Part shown: positions 45,938 to 57,630 of the stretch, piece after piece
How the letters are laid out: the number at the start of each line of letters is the position of its first letter
Position numbering within the stretch: position 1 is the stretch's first letter
From: Vitellaria paradoxa
Taxonomy: Eukaryota > Streptophyta > Magnoliopsida > Ericales > Sapotaceae
DNA length: 64,000 nt
Assembly (NCBI GenBank): GCA_019916065.1
Contig: CM034238.1
Location: 32,745,721 to 32,809,720 of the forward strand
Reading direction: 5' to 3'
Program-made: the position numbers and the translations under genes
Notes under the pieces: model-generated
Told to the model about the DNA's origin: nothing
Databases searched by the model: none
What the model saw: the letters and a program-made list of their open reading frames with translations, nothing else

Positions 45938-48900
45938 ATGCACGGTTGGATTAGAGGGGAAGACGGTAGATTGTTACGCCCCGAGTCATTAGCTGTTCCT
46001 TTAGAATTAGAGTCCGCTTTAGGAGAAACTCAAACTCCTAGAATTCCTACTCTACCATTAGAAATGGCTGCTGAAGATCAAGCTGTCGCAGCAAGACAAT
46101 CCTTGAGAGATATCTTGCAGCAGAATAGGCATACTCCTGAATCCTGCATAGTTTGGCCTGTAAACCAAACTTTTCACTTTAAACCAGGGATGATCCAATT
46201 GTTACCTACTTTCCATGGGATGGATTCTGAGAATCCATATGACCACTTAACTCGCTTTAGGAACATTTGTGTCACTATAAAGGATCAAGGATGCCAAATA
46301 GAGCTGGTATTCCTTAAGTTATTCCCATTTTCATTGCAAGATAAGGCTGCTAGATGGTTTGAATTCCTACCATCTAATTCCATTCGCACCTGGGATGAAA
46401 TGCAAGCCAAATTCTTAAAGAAATTTTTCCCACCTAATAGAACTGATGCAATTCAGCATCAGATTCTGAACTTCGCTTCACAACATGGTGAGACATTCTA
46501 CCAAAGTTGGGAGAGGTTTAAAACTCTCTTACATTCCTGTCCTCACCATGGATTTGAAGTCTGGCGTCTAGCGAGCATCTTCTACGGAGCCCTGACACCA
46601 CAATTGAAACAATTTGTGGAAACAATGTGCAATGGGCAGTTTTACGATAAAACCCCTGAAGAAGCTTATGAATATTTTGAATTCTTAGCTGAAAATGCAC
46701 AAACTTGGGATACCACGGGACCTCAGAATACTCAGAATATTAATGGTACTCCTATTCGAGGTTTGCATCACTTAAGTGAAACCGATGATCTTAAGGCAAA
46801 ACTAGCAACTCTGACCCGAGAAATAGAGACCCTTAAGATTAAAAAGGACACACCTATAGTTAAAGAACCCATAGCAAATATCTATTGCGTAGCTTGTGAT
46901 AGCCAATCTCATAGAACGGATGATTGTCCTAGTATGCCCCTGTGTAGAGAAGTCGTGCAAAATCAGCTATCTAGTGAACTTCCTATCCATGCAATAAACC
47001 AATACCGACCCCCATATCGTGGACAGAATTTGGGAGGAAATCCCTATTCTGAAACATATAATCCGGGTGTGAGGAACCATCCAAATTTTAGTTGGAGAAA
47101 TGATGGAGCAGCTCAAATGCCACAATCTTATCACCCTCCACCTCCTCCAAATCCTCAGGTTTCAGTCACTAATCCAGGATTGCCTCAGAATGTGGGACCT
47201 TCTCATACTCTATATATTCCCCCAAATAAGAGGTCCACAGAAGAAACACTTCAACAGTACATGAACACACAATCCACACTTTGGGCTCAAAATAATAGAA
47301 CTTTGGACGACATTAGGGGACAGTTGACTCTTTTAACCCAAACGTTGACTACACAACCTAAAGGTCAATTCCCTGCTCAACCACGTCCAAATCCAATTGC
47401 CCAAGTGAAAAATGTTGAAGGGTCTTCCAATATGCCTGGCAATATTGAGCAGGTACAAAACATCACGACGCTTAGGAGTGGTAAAACTATAGATAAAACC
47501 ATTCACCCTAAGATGGTTGAGGTTAGGGAAGAGTTAGAACCTAAGCGGATGTCGGAAGATAATAGGAGGGAAGGAAAACAACCCATAGGCATGGAAGAAG
47601 AAAAATCTAAGAGGGAAGAGGAATCTAAGAAAGAGAAGAGTGAGGATGAAAAAGGGGTGAATCAAAAGGAAAAAGAATCTATCTTAGTGCCTAGGGAGTA
47701 TATCCCTAAAGCACCATTCCCCCAAAGGTTCTTGAAAGCTAAGAGAGAAGCTCAAGCAGCTGAATTGCTAGAGGTTTTTAAACAAGTGAAAATCAATATA
47801 CCTCTTTTAGATGCAATTAAACAAATCCCAGTGTATGCAAAATTCTTGAAAGAGCTATGCACTGTGAAGAGGGGACTGAATGTTAAGGAAAAAGCTTTCC
47901 TAACAGAACAAGCAAGTGCTATTCTTCAATGTCGCACACCCCCAAAATATAAGGACCCTGGGTGTCCTACTATCTCTTGTTATATAGGGAAATTCTTTGT
48001 TAGTCGAGCACTTCTTGATTTAGGAGCTAGTGTGAACTTACTTCCCTATTCAGTGTACGAGCAACTAGGATTAGGAGAGATTAAACCTACCCGTGTGACT
48101 CTACAACTTGCAGATAGATCTATAAAAGTCCCACGAGGTATAGTTGAAGATGTACTGGTGCAAGTGGAAAATTTTTATTTTCCGGTGGATTTTATAATCC
48201 TTGATACACAACCACTAACCAGTTTGTCAGCACCTGATCAGACACCTGTGATTCTTGGACGTCCATTTTTAGCAACGTCGAATGCTTTGATTAATTGTAG
48301 GAATGGATCCATGAAGATGTCCTTTGGTAACATAGAGTTTGAAACAAATATCTTTCATGTTACCAAACAACCAAAAGAGGTGGCTGAAATACAAGAGGTA
48401 GACGTAGTCGAAACCATTGTTCAGAATTACGTTGATATGGAATTCATAGAAGACCCTCTAGAAAGAATACTATGCAGTGATATAGAAAAAGGGGATTTTA
48501 TGATACCTAGTGAACTTAGCAACATGCTATATGAATGGTTAGACGTTTGCCCATTAATGTCGATAGGTAATTGGAAACCGATGTTTGAAAATCTAGGGCC
48601 ACTATTGAACAAAGCTCAATCTTCGAATGTGAAAGCCCCAAGTCCCGATAGGAAACCATTACCTTCGAATTTGAAGTATGCTTTTCTAGGTGAAGGAGAA
48701 ACATACCCTGTAGTAATATCTTCTGAATTGGCTACTGACCAAGAACATATTTTGATAGAGCTGTTAAAATCCCATAAGAAAGCATTAGGGTGGTCAGTGG
48801 CAGATTTAACAGGTATAAGTCCACTCCTTTGCACACATTACATTTATTTAGAAGAGGGCGCCAAGCCGGTACGACAAATGCAAAGAAGGCTCAATCCAAA

Positions 48901-50179
48901 TATGAAAGAGGTAGTACGGGCTGAGGTACTAAAGTTGCTTGATGTAGGGATAATTTACCCAATTTCTGATTCCCAATGGGTAAGTCCTACGCAAGTGGTA
49001 CCTAAGAAGTCAGGTATTACCGTAGTTCGGAATGAAAATAACGAGCTAGTCCCAACGAGAGTGCAAACTGGCTGGCGAGTATGCATTGATTATAGGAAAC
49101 TCAATGCAAGTACTAGAAAAGACCACTTTCCTCTTCCATTCTTAGATCAAGTTTTAGAAAGAGTGGCTGGGCATGCTTATTACTGCTTTTTAGATGGCTA
49201 TTCGGGCTATAACCAAATAGAGGTAGCTTTAGAGGATCAATCCAAAACTACATTCACCTGTCCCTTTGGCACCTTTGCATACAAACGAATGCCGTTTGGC
49301 CTATGTAACGCACCTGCCACTTTTCAGCGTTGCATGATTAGCATATTTAGTGAGATGGTAGAAGAGATTGTCGAAGTATTTATGGACGATTTCTCTGTCT
49401 ATGGTGACTCATTTGAGCAATGCTTGCACCACCTTGATCTAGTATTAACTCGATGCGAGGAAAAGAACCTTGTCCTTAACTGGGAAAAGTGTCATTTCAT
49501 GGTGACACAAGGCATCGTTCTGGGACACATAGTTTCAAGAGAAGGTATTCAGGTAGATCAGGCGAAAGTAGAGCTGATTCAAAAGCTTCCCAAACCCCAA
49601 TCAGTAAAAGATATTAGATCTTTCTTGGGACATGCTGGATTCTATCGAAGGTTCATTCAATCATTTAGTGAAATTTCCAGGCCTTTGTGTAAATTACTAA
49701 CACAAGATACACCCTTTGAATGGACTGATCAATGCCAGCAAGCTTTTGAAAAACTCAAGGGATGTCTAACTACAGCTCCTATTTTACAAACTCCTGATTG
49801 GTCACTGCCATTCGAATTGATGTGCGATGCTAGTGACCATGCTATTGGAGCTGTACTAGGACAGAGAAGAGATAAAAAAGCACATGTGATTTATTATGCT
49901 AGTAAGACCCTTAATGACACTCAAAAGAATTACACAACAACTGAAAAAGAATTACTAGCAGTTGTTTTCGCCCTTGAGAAATTCCGATCTTATCTCATTG
50001 GTTCAACAGTCATCATCTTCACTGACCATTCTGCACTTAAGTACCTGTTGACCAAGAAAGAGGCCAAACCACGATTACTCCGATGGATATTACTACTACA
50101 AGAGTTTGACCTCGAAATAAGAGATAAGAAGGGTGTAGAGAACGTGGTGGCAGGATCATTTGTCACGTTTACCGGTTGA
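45938..50179 (+). CDS. Athila gag-protease-reverse transcriptase-RNase H polyprotein
   Basis: The ORF is 1413 residues. Gag (about residues 80-260) has a Retrotrans_gag core ([28 protein letters not shown]). A zinc knuckle C-X2-C-X4-H-X4-C is at about 317-330. A lysine/glutamate-rich linker (530-590) precedes an aspartic protease with [12 protein letters not shown] near 691, the usual Athila active-site form. RT runs from about 1000, with [20 protein letters not shown] near 1048 and FMDDFSVYG near 1147, both catalytic Asp intact. RNase H ([14 protein letters not shown], near 1294, and [10 protein letters not shown]) follows. The last ten residues are out of frame: an extra G at 50153-50154 shifts the frame right before the expected ADHLSRL-type junction with integrase. 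The protein makes virus-like particles and cDNA for transposition. Confidence 0.93.
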   Translation: MHGWIRGEDGRLLRPESLAVPLELESALGETQTPRIPTLPLEMAAEDQAVAARQSLRDILQQNRHTPESCIVWPVNQTFHFKPGMIQLLPTFHGMDSENPYDHLTRFRNICVTIKDQGCQIELVFLKLFPFSLQDKAARWFEFLPSNSIRTWDEMQAKFLKKFFPPNRTDAIQHQILNFASQHGETFYQSWERFKTLLHSCPHHGFEVWRLASIFYGALTPQLKQFVETMCNGQFYDKTPEEAYEYFEFLAENAQTWDTTGPQNTQNINGTPIRGLHHLSETDDLKAKLATLTREIETLKIKKDTPIVKEPIANIYCVACDSQSHRTDDCPSMPLCREVVQNQLSSELPIHAINQYRPPYRGQNLGGNPYSETYNPGVRNHPNFSWRNDGAAQMPQSYHPPPPPNPQVSVTNPGLPQNVGPSHTLYIPPNKRSTEETLQQYMNTQSTLWAQNNRTLDDIRGQLTLLTQTLTTQPKGQFPAQPRPNPIAQVKNVEGSSNMPGNIEQVQNITTLRSGKTIDKTIHPKMVEVREELEPKRMSEDNRREGKQPIGMEEEKSKREEESKKEKSEDEKGVNQKEKESILVPREYIPKAPFPQRFLKAKREAQAAELLEVFKQVKINIPLLDAIKQIPVYAKFLKELCTVKRGLNVKEKAFLTEQASAILQCRTPPKYKDPGCPTISCYIGKFFVSRALLDLGASVNLLPYSVYEQLGLGEIKPTRVTLQLADRSIKVPRGIVEDVLVQVENFYFPVDFIILDTQPLTSLSAPDQTPVILGRPFLATSNALINCRNGSMKMSFGNIEFETNIFHVTKQPKEVAEIQEVDVVETIVQNYVDMEFIEDPLERILCSDIEKGDFMIPSELSNMLYEWLDVCPLMSIGNWKPMFENLGPLLNKAQSSNVKAPSPDRKPLPSNLKYAFLGEGETYPVVISSELATDQEHILIELLKSHKKALGWSVADLTGISPLLCTHYIYLEEGAKPVRQMQRRLNPNMKEVVRAEVLKLLDVGIIYPISDSQWVSPTQVVPKKSGITVVRNENNELVPTRVQTGWRVCIDYRKLNASTRKDHFPLPFLDQVLERVAGHAYYCFLDGYSGYNQIEVALEDQSKTTFTCPFGTFAYKRMPFGLCNAPATFQRCMISIFSEMVEEIVEVFMDDFSVYGDSFEQCLHHLDLVLTRCEEKNLVLNWEKCHFMVTQGIVLGHIVSREGIQVDQAKVELIQKLPKPQSVKDIRSFLGHAGFYRRFIQSFSEISRPLCKLLTQDTPFEWTDQCQQAFEKLKGCLTTAPILQTPDWSLPFELMCDASDHAIGAVLGQRRDKKAHVIYYASKTLNDTQKNYTTTEKELLAVVFALEKFRSYLIGSTVIIFTDHSALKYLLTKKEAKPRLLRWILLLQEFDLEIRDKKGVENVVAGSFVTFTG

Positions 50180-51563
50180 AGTCTATCCTAAAGATGATAC
50201 TCAAATCAATGATAGCTTCCCTGATGATCAGCTATTTCATGTGCAAGCAATAACAGCCTCTACCCCTCCTTGGTATGCTGATATTGCTAACTACTTAGTG
50301 ACAAGACAAATCCCGGCTGAATGGACTTCTAAAGATAGGAAGAAATTCCTTAGGAATGTAAGAGTTTTCTTTTGGGATGATCCGTATTTATTCAAATACT
50401 GCCCTGACCAAGTTATCCGTAGGTGTATTCCTGACTGGGAAGTCCAAGGAATAATTGAGTTCTGCCATTCTCAAGCGTGTGGTGGCCATTTTTCCACGAA
50501 CAAAACAGCTGCAAAGATATTACAATGTGGATTCTATTGGCCTACGTTATTTAAGGATGTTCATCAATTCTGTACCACCTGTGACAGATGTCAACGGCTA
50601 GGTAGCTTGACTCGTAGGAACATGATGCCTCTATCTCCTATTCTTGTTTTGGAAATATTTGATTGTTGGGGAATAGACTTCATGGGTCCTTTTCCAAGCT
50701 CCTTTGGGTATGAATTCATATTAGTAGGAGTTGATTACGTTTCTAAATGGGTAGAAGCAGTAGCTGCTAAGACAAACGACCATAAAGTAGTTCTTAAATT
50801 CCTCCATGAAAACATATTTTCACGCTTCGGGGTACCTCGAGCGATAATTAGTGATGGGGGGAAACATTTCTGTAACCGACCTGTAGGCACTCTATTTCTT
50901 AAATATGGGGTGGCACATAAAGTAGGAACTCCATATCACCCCCAGACAAGTGGCCAGGTAGAGCTTGCAAACAGGAAATTAAGACAATCCTAGAAAAGAC
51001 GGTTAATCCTAACCGCAAGGATTGGTCACTACGATTGACAGATTCCCTATGGGCATATCGCACTGCATATAAAACTACCTTAGGAATGTCTCCCTACAGG
51101 TTAGTTTACGGTAAACCATGCCATTTGCCCGTTGAATTAGAACATAAAGCTTATTGGGCAATTAAGAACTTCAACTTTAATCTTGATGAGGCGGGGTTAC
51201 ACCGTAAACTACAAATTGCAGAAATGGAAGAGTTACGGAATGACGCTTATGAGAATGCCTTACTATCTAAAGAGAGGATAAAGAAAATACATGATCGGCA
51301 TATTGCTCGACGATCATTTCATGAAGGCCAAAAAGTATTACTTTATCGCTCACGACTTCATCTATTCCCAGGGAAACTACAATCTAGGTGGTCAGGTCCT
51401 TTCATAGTAACGCATGTGTCAGATCATGGAGCCATTGAGATTGAAAATCCAAAGAATAAACATCAGTTTTAAGGTGAATGGGCATAAGTTGAAACCTTAC
51501 TTACAAAACTTTGCGGCTTGCATCGAAACATGGGATCTTTTAGATCCCCCTCCTTATGAATAG
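50155..51563 (+). pseudogene. Athila integrase, broken by two single-base shifts
   Basis: The first frame (50160-50993) has the HHCC zinc finger ([16 protein letters not shown] ... CTTCDRCQ) and the core with [19 protein letters not shown] and [13 protein letters not shown], so the D-D-E catalytic residues are present. A one-G deletion at about 50974-50976 ends this frame. The next (51035-51472) carries [20 protein letters not shown] and [20 protein letters not shown], then [11 protein letters not shown]. An extra T in the TTTT run at 51466-51469 gives an early stop; the original frame would end with the TAG at 51561. Each shift sits in a homopolymer of 2-4 bases, so assembly error is a live alternative to real mutation. 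Confidence 0.88.
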
Positions 51564-51704
51564 TCCGCATTCAAGTATTTGTAGTGTATATTAGTAGATC
51601 TAGGTTAGCTTGCCGTTTATTTATTTTAGTTTTTTTTCCTTTTTAGTTAGTATTACTAGGAAAATTGAGAGAATTAGAGCAACAAGCAAGACTTAGAGCC
51701 ATTA

Positions 51705-51803
51705 CTGTGGTCCGGACCCCCTAGGGAATGGTCCGGACCCTGCAAGGAGGGAGGTAGGCCGAGCATACTGTGGTCCGGACCCCCTGAGGGACGGTCCGGA
51801 CCC
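51705..51803 (+). promoter_or_regulatory. Two copies of the LTR GC-rich motif upstream of ORF3
   Basis: CTGTGGTCCGGACCCCCT starts at 51705 and 51768, each followed within 20 nt by GGTCCGGACCCTGC. This is the LTR U3 motif in third-copy form. It lies about 530 bp before the ORF3 start codon, downstream of the integrase stop. It may mark a separate ORF3 promoter or another control site. Confidence 0.7.
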
Positions 51804-52335
51804 TGCGGGTGTCTTTAAGGCAGATCGGGTCCCTTTTCAGCTCAATTCGGCAGCCCTATCTTCACTCCTCTTGTCAATATTCCCTCTCTCTAGCAAAATA
51901 TAACCTAGAAATCTTCTACCCGTGCAAGATTCTTCAAAAAAGAAGTTGATTCAACTCCTATTTCAGCCGAAATCAACAATTTTCTGCACTTTCACATCAT
52001 CTATAAGGTATGTCTTCTCCATTCTTCAAGCCCTAGTTCGGTTCTTCCATATTTGTTCACCCCAAGCTTCAAAGCTTCAATAGTTATGTTCTATCTCACC
52101 AAAACACTTTCTTTGGACATTAATATTCAAGGGTAGTATTAGTTTGAATTAGTTTCCAAAGTTTGCAATTTTCTACCGTGGGTTTGATTTGGATCCATAA
52201 GAACATTGTTTGGTGATTTGGTACTATTTCTTAAGTATTTTGTTTAATTGTCATTAGAATGGGGCCACCACATTTGGGTGGACATAGGATTGATTAGAAT
52301 GATTCATTATTTCTCCTTGTTGGGTTGTAGTTCCC

Positions 52336-53421
52336 ATGCCCCCACGGACTAAGCATGCGGCCAATCGACGACTTGAGCCTGTCTTTGATAGAAATCGATT
52401 TTGGAGGGCAGAAGCTGAACTTAGTTACGATGACAATTGGGTAAACAAACCAGTAGTGGTTGAACGGTATTGGAATATTGAACATTTCAAAAGTGAAGAC
52501 TTTCTATTAGAACAAAACTTTGAGGGGCGACAATGGCTCGGTATAGCTAAGTTCAATGCCTACTGTGTGGTTGACTTGGTTCGAGAATTCTTTGCTAATT
52601 TCAAAGAAGGATCCATTAGTAAGAGACGAGGAAGAGAACGCCTTGTCAGTTGGGTTAGGGGAGTTGAAATCATTCTTACACCAGATGATTTAGCCCAAGT
52701 TTTTCAATTACCCCGGGTTCAAAGGCCCGAATTTTCTTATCCAGATGAAGGGACACCACCTTTCCTGAATTTAGTGTCAGAAATCGTCTCAGAAGGACAA
52801 GAATGGGAGGCAGAATATAGAAAGCCAGCCTCAATACTTGCTGATAAATACTGGGCTCTGCACATGTTTTCTTGCACCAATTTACTTCCTCAAAATCGAA
52901 ATTCAGACTGCACACCTCTTAGGGCCAGATTGATCTATGCAATTGGTACTGGAATGACTATTGATTTACCCTCCTACCTATGGAACCATATTGCTTATGT
53001 TTGCGAGCAACCTAACTCGTTGACAGCTTTGCCCTTTGGAGGTGCCCTCACAGAGATCTTTCGGAGGAAGGGGGCCCAGGTTACGGATGATATGCCTATA
53101 GCCTTGGGATTGCAACCATTTACCATAACTTCTTATTCCAAATCCCGTGGCAACATGGCTACTAAAAAGAGGAAAGCCACAACGGTTCATGAACATACGT
53201 CAGCACCTATATTGGAGGAAACCGAGGAGGGACAGGAAGTCACCAATACTGAGTTGGCTGATCGGCTTGATGTTTTAGAAGGGCGCATGGACCACATAGA
53301 GAAAAATCAAGAAGAAGATCATCAGTTGCTCCTACGCATCCAGCAGTCTCAGCAGACCCAGGAACATTTGCTGCAAAGTGTCCTGGATCACCTTCGTGAC
53401 TCTTTTCCACCTCCACAGTGA
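52336..53421 (+). CDS. Athila ORF3 (plant-transposon-protein domain, coiled-coil end)
   Basis: An intact 361-residue ORF between integrase and the 3' LTR. Residues 1-60 are basic then acidic (MPPRTKHAANRRLEPVFDRN). Residues 60-250 fit the domain seen in many plant genome proteins labelled putative plant transposon protein (WLGIAKFNAYCVVDLVREFF, LPRVQRPEFSYPDEGTPPFL, LRARLIYAIGTG). Residues 300-355 are heptad-rich (LADRLDVLEGRMDHIEKNQE) and likely a coiled coil. Some Athila elements have an env-like protein here; I see no signal peptide and no clear membrane segment, so an envelope role is not supported. The ORF is undamaged, unlike pol. Confidence 0.85.
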   Translation: MPPRTKHAANRRLEPVFDRNRFWRAEAELSYDDNWVNKPVVVERYWNIEHFKSEDFLLEQNFEGRQWLGIAKFNAYCVVDLVREFFANFKEGSISKRRGRERLVSWVRGVEIILTPDDLAQVFQLPRVQRPEFSYPDEGTPPFLNLVSEIVSEGQEWEAEYRKPASILADKYWALHMFSCTNLLPQNRNSDCTPLRARLIYAIGTGMTIDLPSYLWNHIAYVCEQPNSLTALPFGGALTEIFRRKGAQVTDDMPIALGLQPFTITSYSKSRGNMATKKRKATTVHEHTSAPILEETEEGQEVTNTELADRLDVLEGRMDHIEKNQEEDHQLLLRIQQSQQTQEHLLQSVLDHLRDSFPPPQ

Positions 53422-55722
53422 GAGGACCTTGTTATCTTTGGGTTCTGAGAGTTTAGGATTTTGATCACTCATTGTGTAACTTGTTACTCCTAAAACTCTT
53501 TAGGGTGCATTTATTTTCTGGGATGTAATTACTGGATACTTATGCTACTTTTGATTCTATGGTGGTGTATTATGCCTTATTTGCTTTATGTTAATTTCCT
53601 TGTGCTTGGATGAACTATCACCATTGAGTTTTTTCTGAGAAGGGGAGTGCTAACAGTAAGGTTGAAAATGGAATTGACAATAATTTAAATAAATCGAATG
53701 TGGATGATTATGGAATTCCTTTACAGTTTTTATTTGAACTTCGTCAACATTTAGACCTGAAGGATGCTATCAGAAGGTATGTTCCTTTCCGTTTTTATTT
53801 TATTGCTTTTCTTTTCTTTTTGTCTCGTTTTTTTTTTATTTTAGTTTATTCTTATGTTACTATTATTAACCACTTGCATTGCCATGATTATTTCCATTCT
53901 TAGTGGTTAATCTGATAGATGCATGTTCAGTCTTAGTTATGCTTTACTGTTATTTTACCTCATCATGCTCACTTTGCACACTACATCCTCACATATACTT
54001 TATAGTTTTCACATTGAGGACAATGTGACATTTAAGTTGGGGGGTAGGGTCGCATGATGAAAAGATTTTACATGAATGAGAAAAGTTTTTTTGAAATTTT
54101 GAAAATCATTGTTATTTATGACTTTCTTGAATTTGCATGACTAGACTGTATATGTGTTCTCTTAACTAGTTAATGTTAGTATCAGTCATGAAAATAATGA
54201 ATGGTTTGGTTTCAATCTTGAAGAAGGCACTTTAATTCAAATTGAGTATAAAATTGCCTATTGCATTGATAACTTGTCATTTTGAAACCATTATATGAAA
54301 ATGTATTAAGGATTTGAATTCACGAGAATTAGTCATTCAAGTATGCCAAGAGATAGGTGGAGACTTAAAACCCCATACTTTTGTGAGCTTTAGAGCCTAC
54401 TCTTTTATTCTCGAGGGTTTTATACTTCAATTCTTTATGACTTCTTTCATCTCACTTTTCTTGAATAGCTTCATTACATTACTTTGTTTTGGTATTAAAT
54501 GCACAAGATGCTATTTTTGATTTACATGTCTGGGTCAATGCCTCTGAAAAAGTGTTAGAAACCTAGAGAGTGATGTTAGGCCATCTTTCATACATTTGGA
54601 AGCTTATAACTTTTCTTTTATTACATTACCCTTGGAGCCACTTTGAAGCCTATGAAAAATATATATATATATATATATATGAAATTTCTTGTTTTAGCCA
54701 CATTGATGTCCTTTTACCCTTAGATATATAGGTGAGCCCACCCTTGCATGTCTTGGGATGTTTGTGCAAGAATTGAAACAAGGTGTATAAGGGAGGAGCT
54801 TATATTAGAAAATATGTAAAAAAAAAAAAAAAAAAAAAAAAAAAGGGGACATAGCAATTCATAAGTTCATTATTATTAGTCCCATAAAAAAAATATATAT
54901 ATATATATATTAATAATAAGAACAGCTTCAATGCTTAGTATTCAAGGAGTTGAAAAGAGAGAAGTTGGGGGGTTTGTCATTGCACTATCATTGTAATCCT
55001 TAGACATGCACTTTGATCTTCCTATCCTTTGTTTGTCTAACCAATACCCCATGGCCAAGCTACAACCTAGTAAAGACCTAATGGACTTTAGGTGAACAAC
55101 ACTTATAAGAGCATTGATCTATTTCATGTGGTTGATAATAGTTCTCTTGTAATGCATTAATACATTCCATTCATGAAGCTATGCAACACTCCATATCTTA
55201 ATTCTTTCAGTCACTTCGTGAATTGGGTTCATTGCACTTATTTGACATTGCATTCTAGCATGAACCATGAGAGTAACCTTGTTCGAGTGATTTTATTTGT
55301 GAGTGGGCATCCTGGTGAGAATTGAAGTCAAAGCCACAATCTTAGAGTATATTTGATGACTATTTTGAATGAATGATATGAATTGATACATTCGAATTAA
55401 TGGGTTGAGAATTAGGTAAGTTTGACATGCATTGGGAGGTTTTGTGCAATTTTTGGGTGTAGTGACTAATTCGTTATTGAGATTGAACCAGAAATTGTTT
55501 GAAAGACTTTTACTGCACATTGAACTAGTTTATTGAATTTTGTGGGTAGATTCACTGCAAACCTTCACGAGACCTTACTCGCCCACTAGGGGGAACCTAG
55601 GGGTTTAAAGGGCTTGCTACACGTAGCTAAGTGTAGCCGTGTTTCCAACGAAAAGAGAATATTTGCTTCACATTCCAACGAACTGCATTGCTAGGGACTA
55701 GCAGGACTCAAGTTGGGGGGTG
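53422..55722 (+). other. Long 3' noncoding spacer with three polypurine tracts
   Basis: There is no supported ORF. AAGTTGGGGGG occurs at 54034-54044, 54962-54972 and 55710-55720; the last adjoins the 3' LTR and is the working PPT. The first follows a hairpin (ACATTG, AGGA, CAATGT at 54011-54026). A 23-nt A run lies at about 54820-54844, and (AT)n tracts at 54658-54680 and 54891-54910. A long spacer with repeated PPT-like tracts is usual in Athila-type elements. Confidence 0.75.
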
Positions 55723-57625
55723 TGATTACACTCGAAAAGTGTAATTACAAACGACACTTTTGCACACTCATTTACATGTTTTACTATGTTTTCCTCATGA
55801 TTTATCACTATTTTATCACTTATGTAAACCATTTTGTCAATCGCAGGAAAAATGGTGAATTCAACGAAGAAAACAGTGATTTTGACAACTCCAAGGAGGA
55901 AGGAAACAAAGGAGAACAAAGCGTGTCAACAACGGTTCAAACTTCCCCAAGAGTTGGCTTAAATGGAGGAGCAAACATTGAAGAAACCTATACACTGTGG
56001 TCCGGACCCCCTTGCTTGACGGTCCCGACCACAGAAAGCTGGAGCTGTTGAAGAGAATTTCATGTACACTGTGGTCCGGACCCCCTTGCTTGACGGTCCC
56101 GACCACAGAAAGCTCGCCTTCCAGCCGATTGAAGAAACCACACACTGTGGTCCGGACCCCCTGAGGGACGGTCCGGACCCCCCTATACGGGATTGTTGCT
56201 CCGCGTGTTCACTAATTAGGGTTTTGTGTTTGCTTATATATATGATACTTTGTAGCCGAATGGGGGGGCTGCTGCATGATGTTTTTCTTCCTCTCCTCCT
56301 ACTTCTCTTAGGTTTAAGTTTAGTTTTAGGTATTTCTTTATTGGAAGACTTTGAAGATTTTTTATTCGTGAATGTTACTACTTTACGTACTCCAAGTTTT
56401 TAAGACGATTGTCATTGTGATCGCTACTCAAGTTCTTAATTCAAAGTTCGTTTTCAAGTAAGTTAATATTTCATTCTTGCTCTTCATTAGTTTTTGAATG
56501 TTCATGGATGATTTTTATGATTAATGCCGTTAGTTTGTTTAATCTTTGGATGCTTTAAAATATTAGGGTTTCGTTTAGAGTTTGATATGAATGCTGCATG
56601 TTTTGATCTTAAGGTTTAATTTTAATTAATCTAGTATTTCGTTTTGGTTCATTATTATTAATTGAATGTTCGTAGGTAGGTTTTACATTCATTAGGACTA
56701 TTTTAATTGCGTTCTTGAAGCTTTAACAGTTATGTCTTCATCTAAGCCTGTTAAGTTGTTTCAAAGCATGCTAGGGTAAAAACCTTTGTTCTTGATTCAC
56801 TGAATCAATGAAGGGTAATTTGTTATGAACTGAGGGATGTGTGTAGATCCTTCACATGGGTTTCAAAAGCCTATGTGAAGTGATCTACTATTTTCAAACT
56901 TCATTTGTTGTTTGGAAAACCTTTGAAAACAAGAATGTTTGTTCATATTCTCTGTAATCACTGATAAACACTCTTGATTATAATTTTCTTGATAATTTTT
57001 AAACAATTTAAATCTAGATTTGAACTCGAGTATTTTTATCAGAAAATCTTTCCAGTTTTATCTTCCATAATAAGACGTGAGTTTAAAACTGTGTATCGAG
57101 GAATTTTGGAATGTATTGAAAATCTTTCCCAATCCATAGATCATTTGACGTGAACTATGGATTGTATTTAAAGTCATCCCTTGGTGAAATAACAGATTAC
57201 TTGGAATTGTGAAGGTTGAATCAAGAACCCCTTTTTATTAGAATTTCAATTTGATAAAATCACTGCTTTAAATTTCTTATAAATCTTGTTTGCAATTAGA
57301 TTAGATTATTCTTTAAATTTAAGTTTAGTAATTTTAATTTGCTGAGTTATTTAAATTAGTTCGAATTTTATTTAAGTTGAAATATTCCTTTAATTAGTAA
57401 TTACTTTGCTTTTAGTTTAATTTCTCAAATTTCAACTCTATTAAATCCAATTTAAGTTAATTGCAACTTTAATTCTAATTCAATCCTACAATTCATATTT
57501 GAACTTAGAAACTGAAACACATAGGCTTCCCTGTGGATTCGACCTCGGACTCACCGAGATTAAAACTACACCGCACACCCTTACACTTGGGGGTTAATTA
57601 GCACTGCACTATTTACGAGCGGTCA
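55723..57625 (+). repeat. 3' LTR of the Athila-like element
   Basis: It is nearly identical to 43887-45779. Differences seen by eye: a 10-nt insertion (TTTTACTATG) near 55784, C/T near 55822, one fewer G in the run near 56265, T/C near 56728, G/A near 56934, C/A near 57143, an added C near 57494, and G/A near 57583. Confidence 0.95.
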
Positions 57626-57630
57626 ATCAC

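Larger units (their letters stand above)
43887..57625 (+). mobile_element. Athila-like Ty3/gypsy LTR retrotransposon, recent insertion
   Basis: LTRs at 43887-45779 (1893 bp) and 55723-57625 (1903 bp) start TGATTACACTCG and end GAGCGGTCA. The target duplication ATCAC is at 43882-43886 and 57626-57630, within the copia RT. I count five substitutions and three indels (10, 1 and 1 nt) between LTRs. Order: LTR, PBS, gag-protease-RT-RNase H, integrase, GC-rich motif pair, ORF3, long noncoding spacer with PPT copies, LTR. The tRNA-Asp-type PBS, DLGAS protease, [11 protein letters not shown] and the extra ORF after integrase place it in the Athila lineage. Confidence 0.96.

Noticed and set aside
52336..53421. 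Calling Athila ORF3 an envelope glycoprotein
   Set aside because: No signal peptide, membrane segment or cleavage site is visible. The domain resembles the generic plant-transposon-protein region.
53700..54520. Hydrophobic short ORFs after Athila ORF3 (53700-53903, 54314-54520), considered as envelope membrane segments
   Set aside because: They are short, AT-driven, unconnected to ORF3 in frame, and lie in the noncoding spacer with PPT copies.
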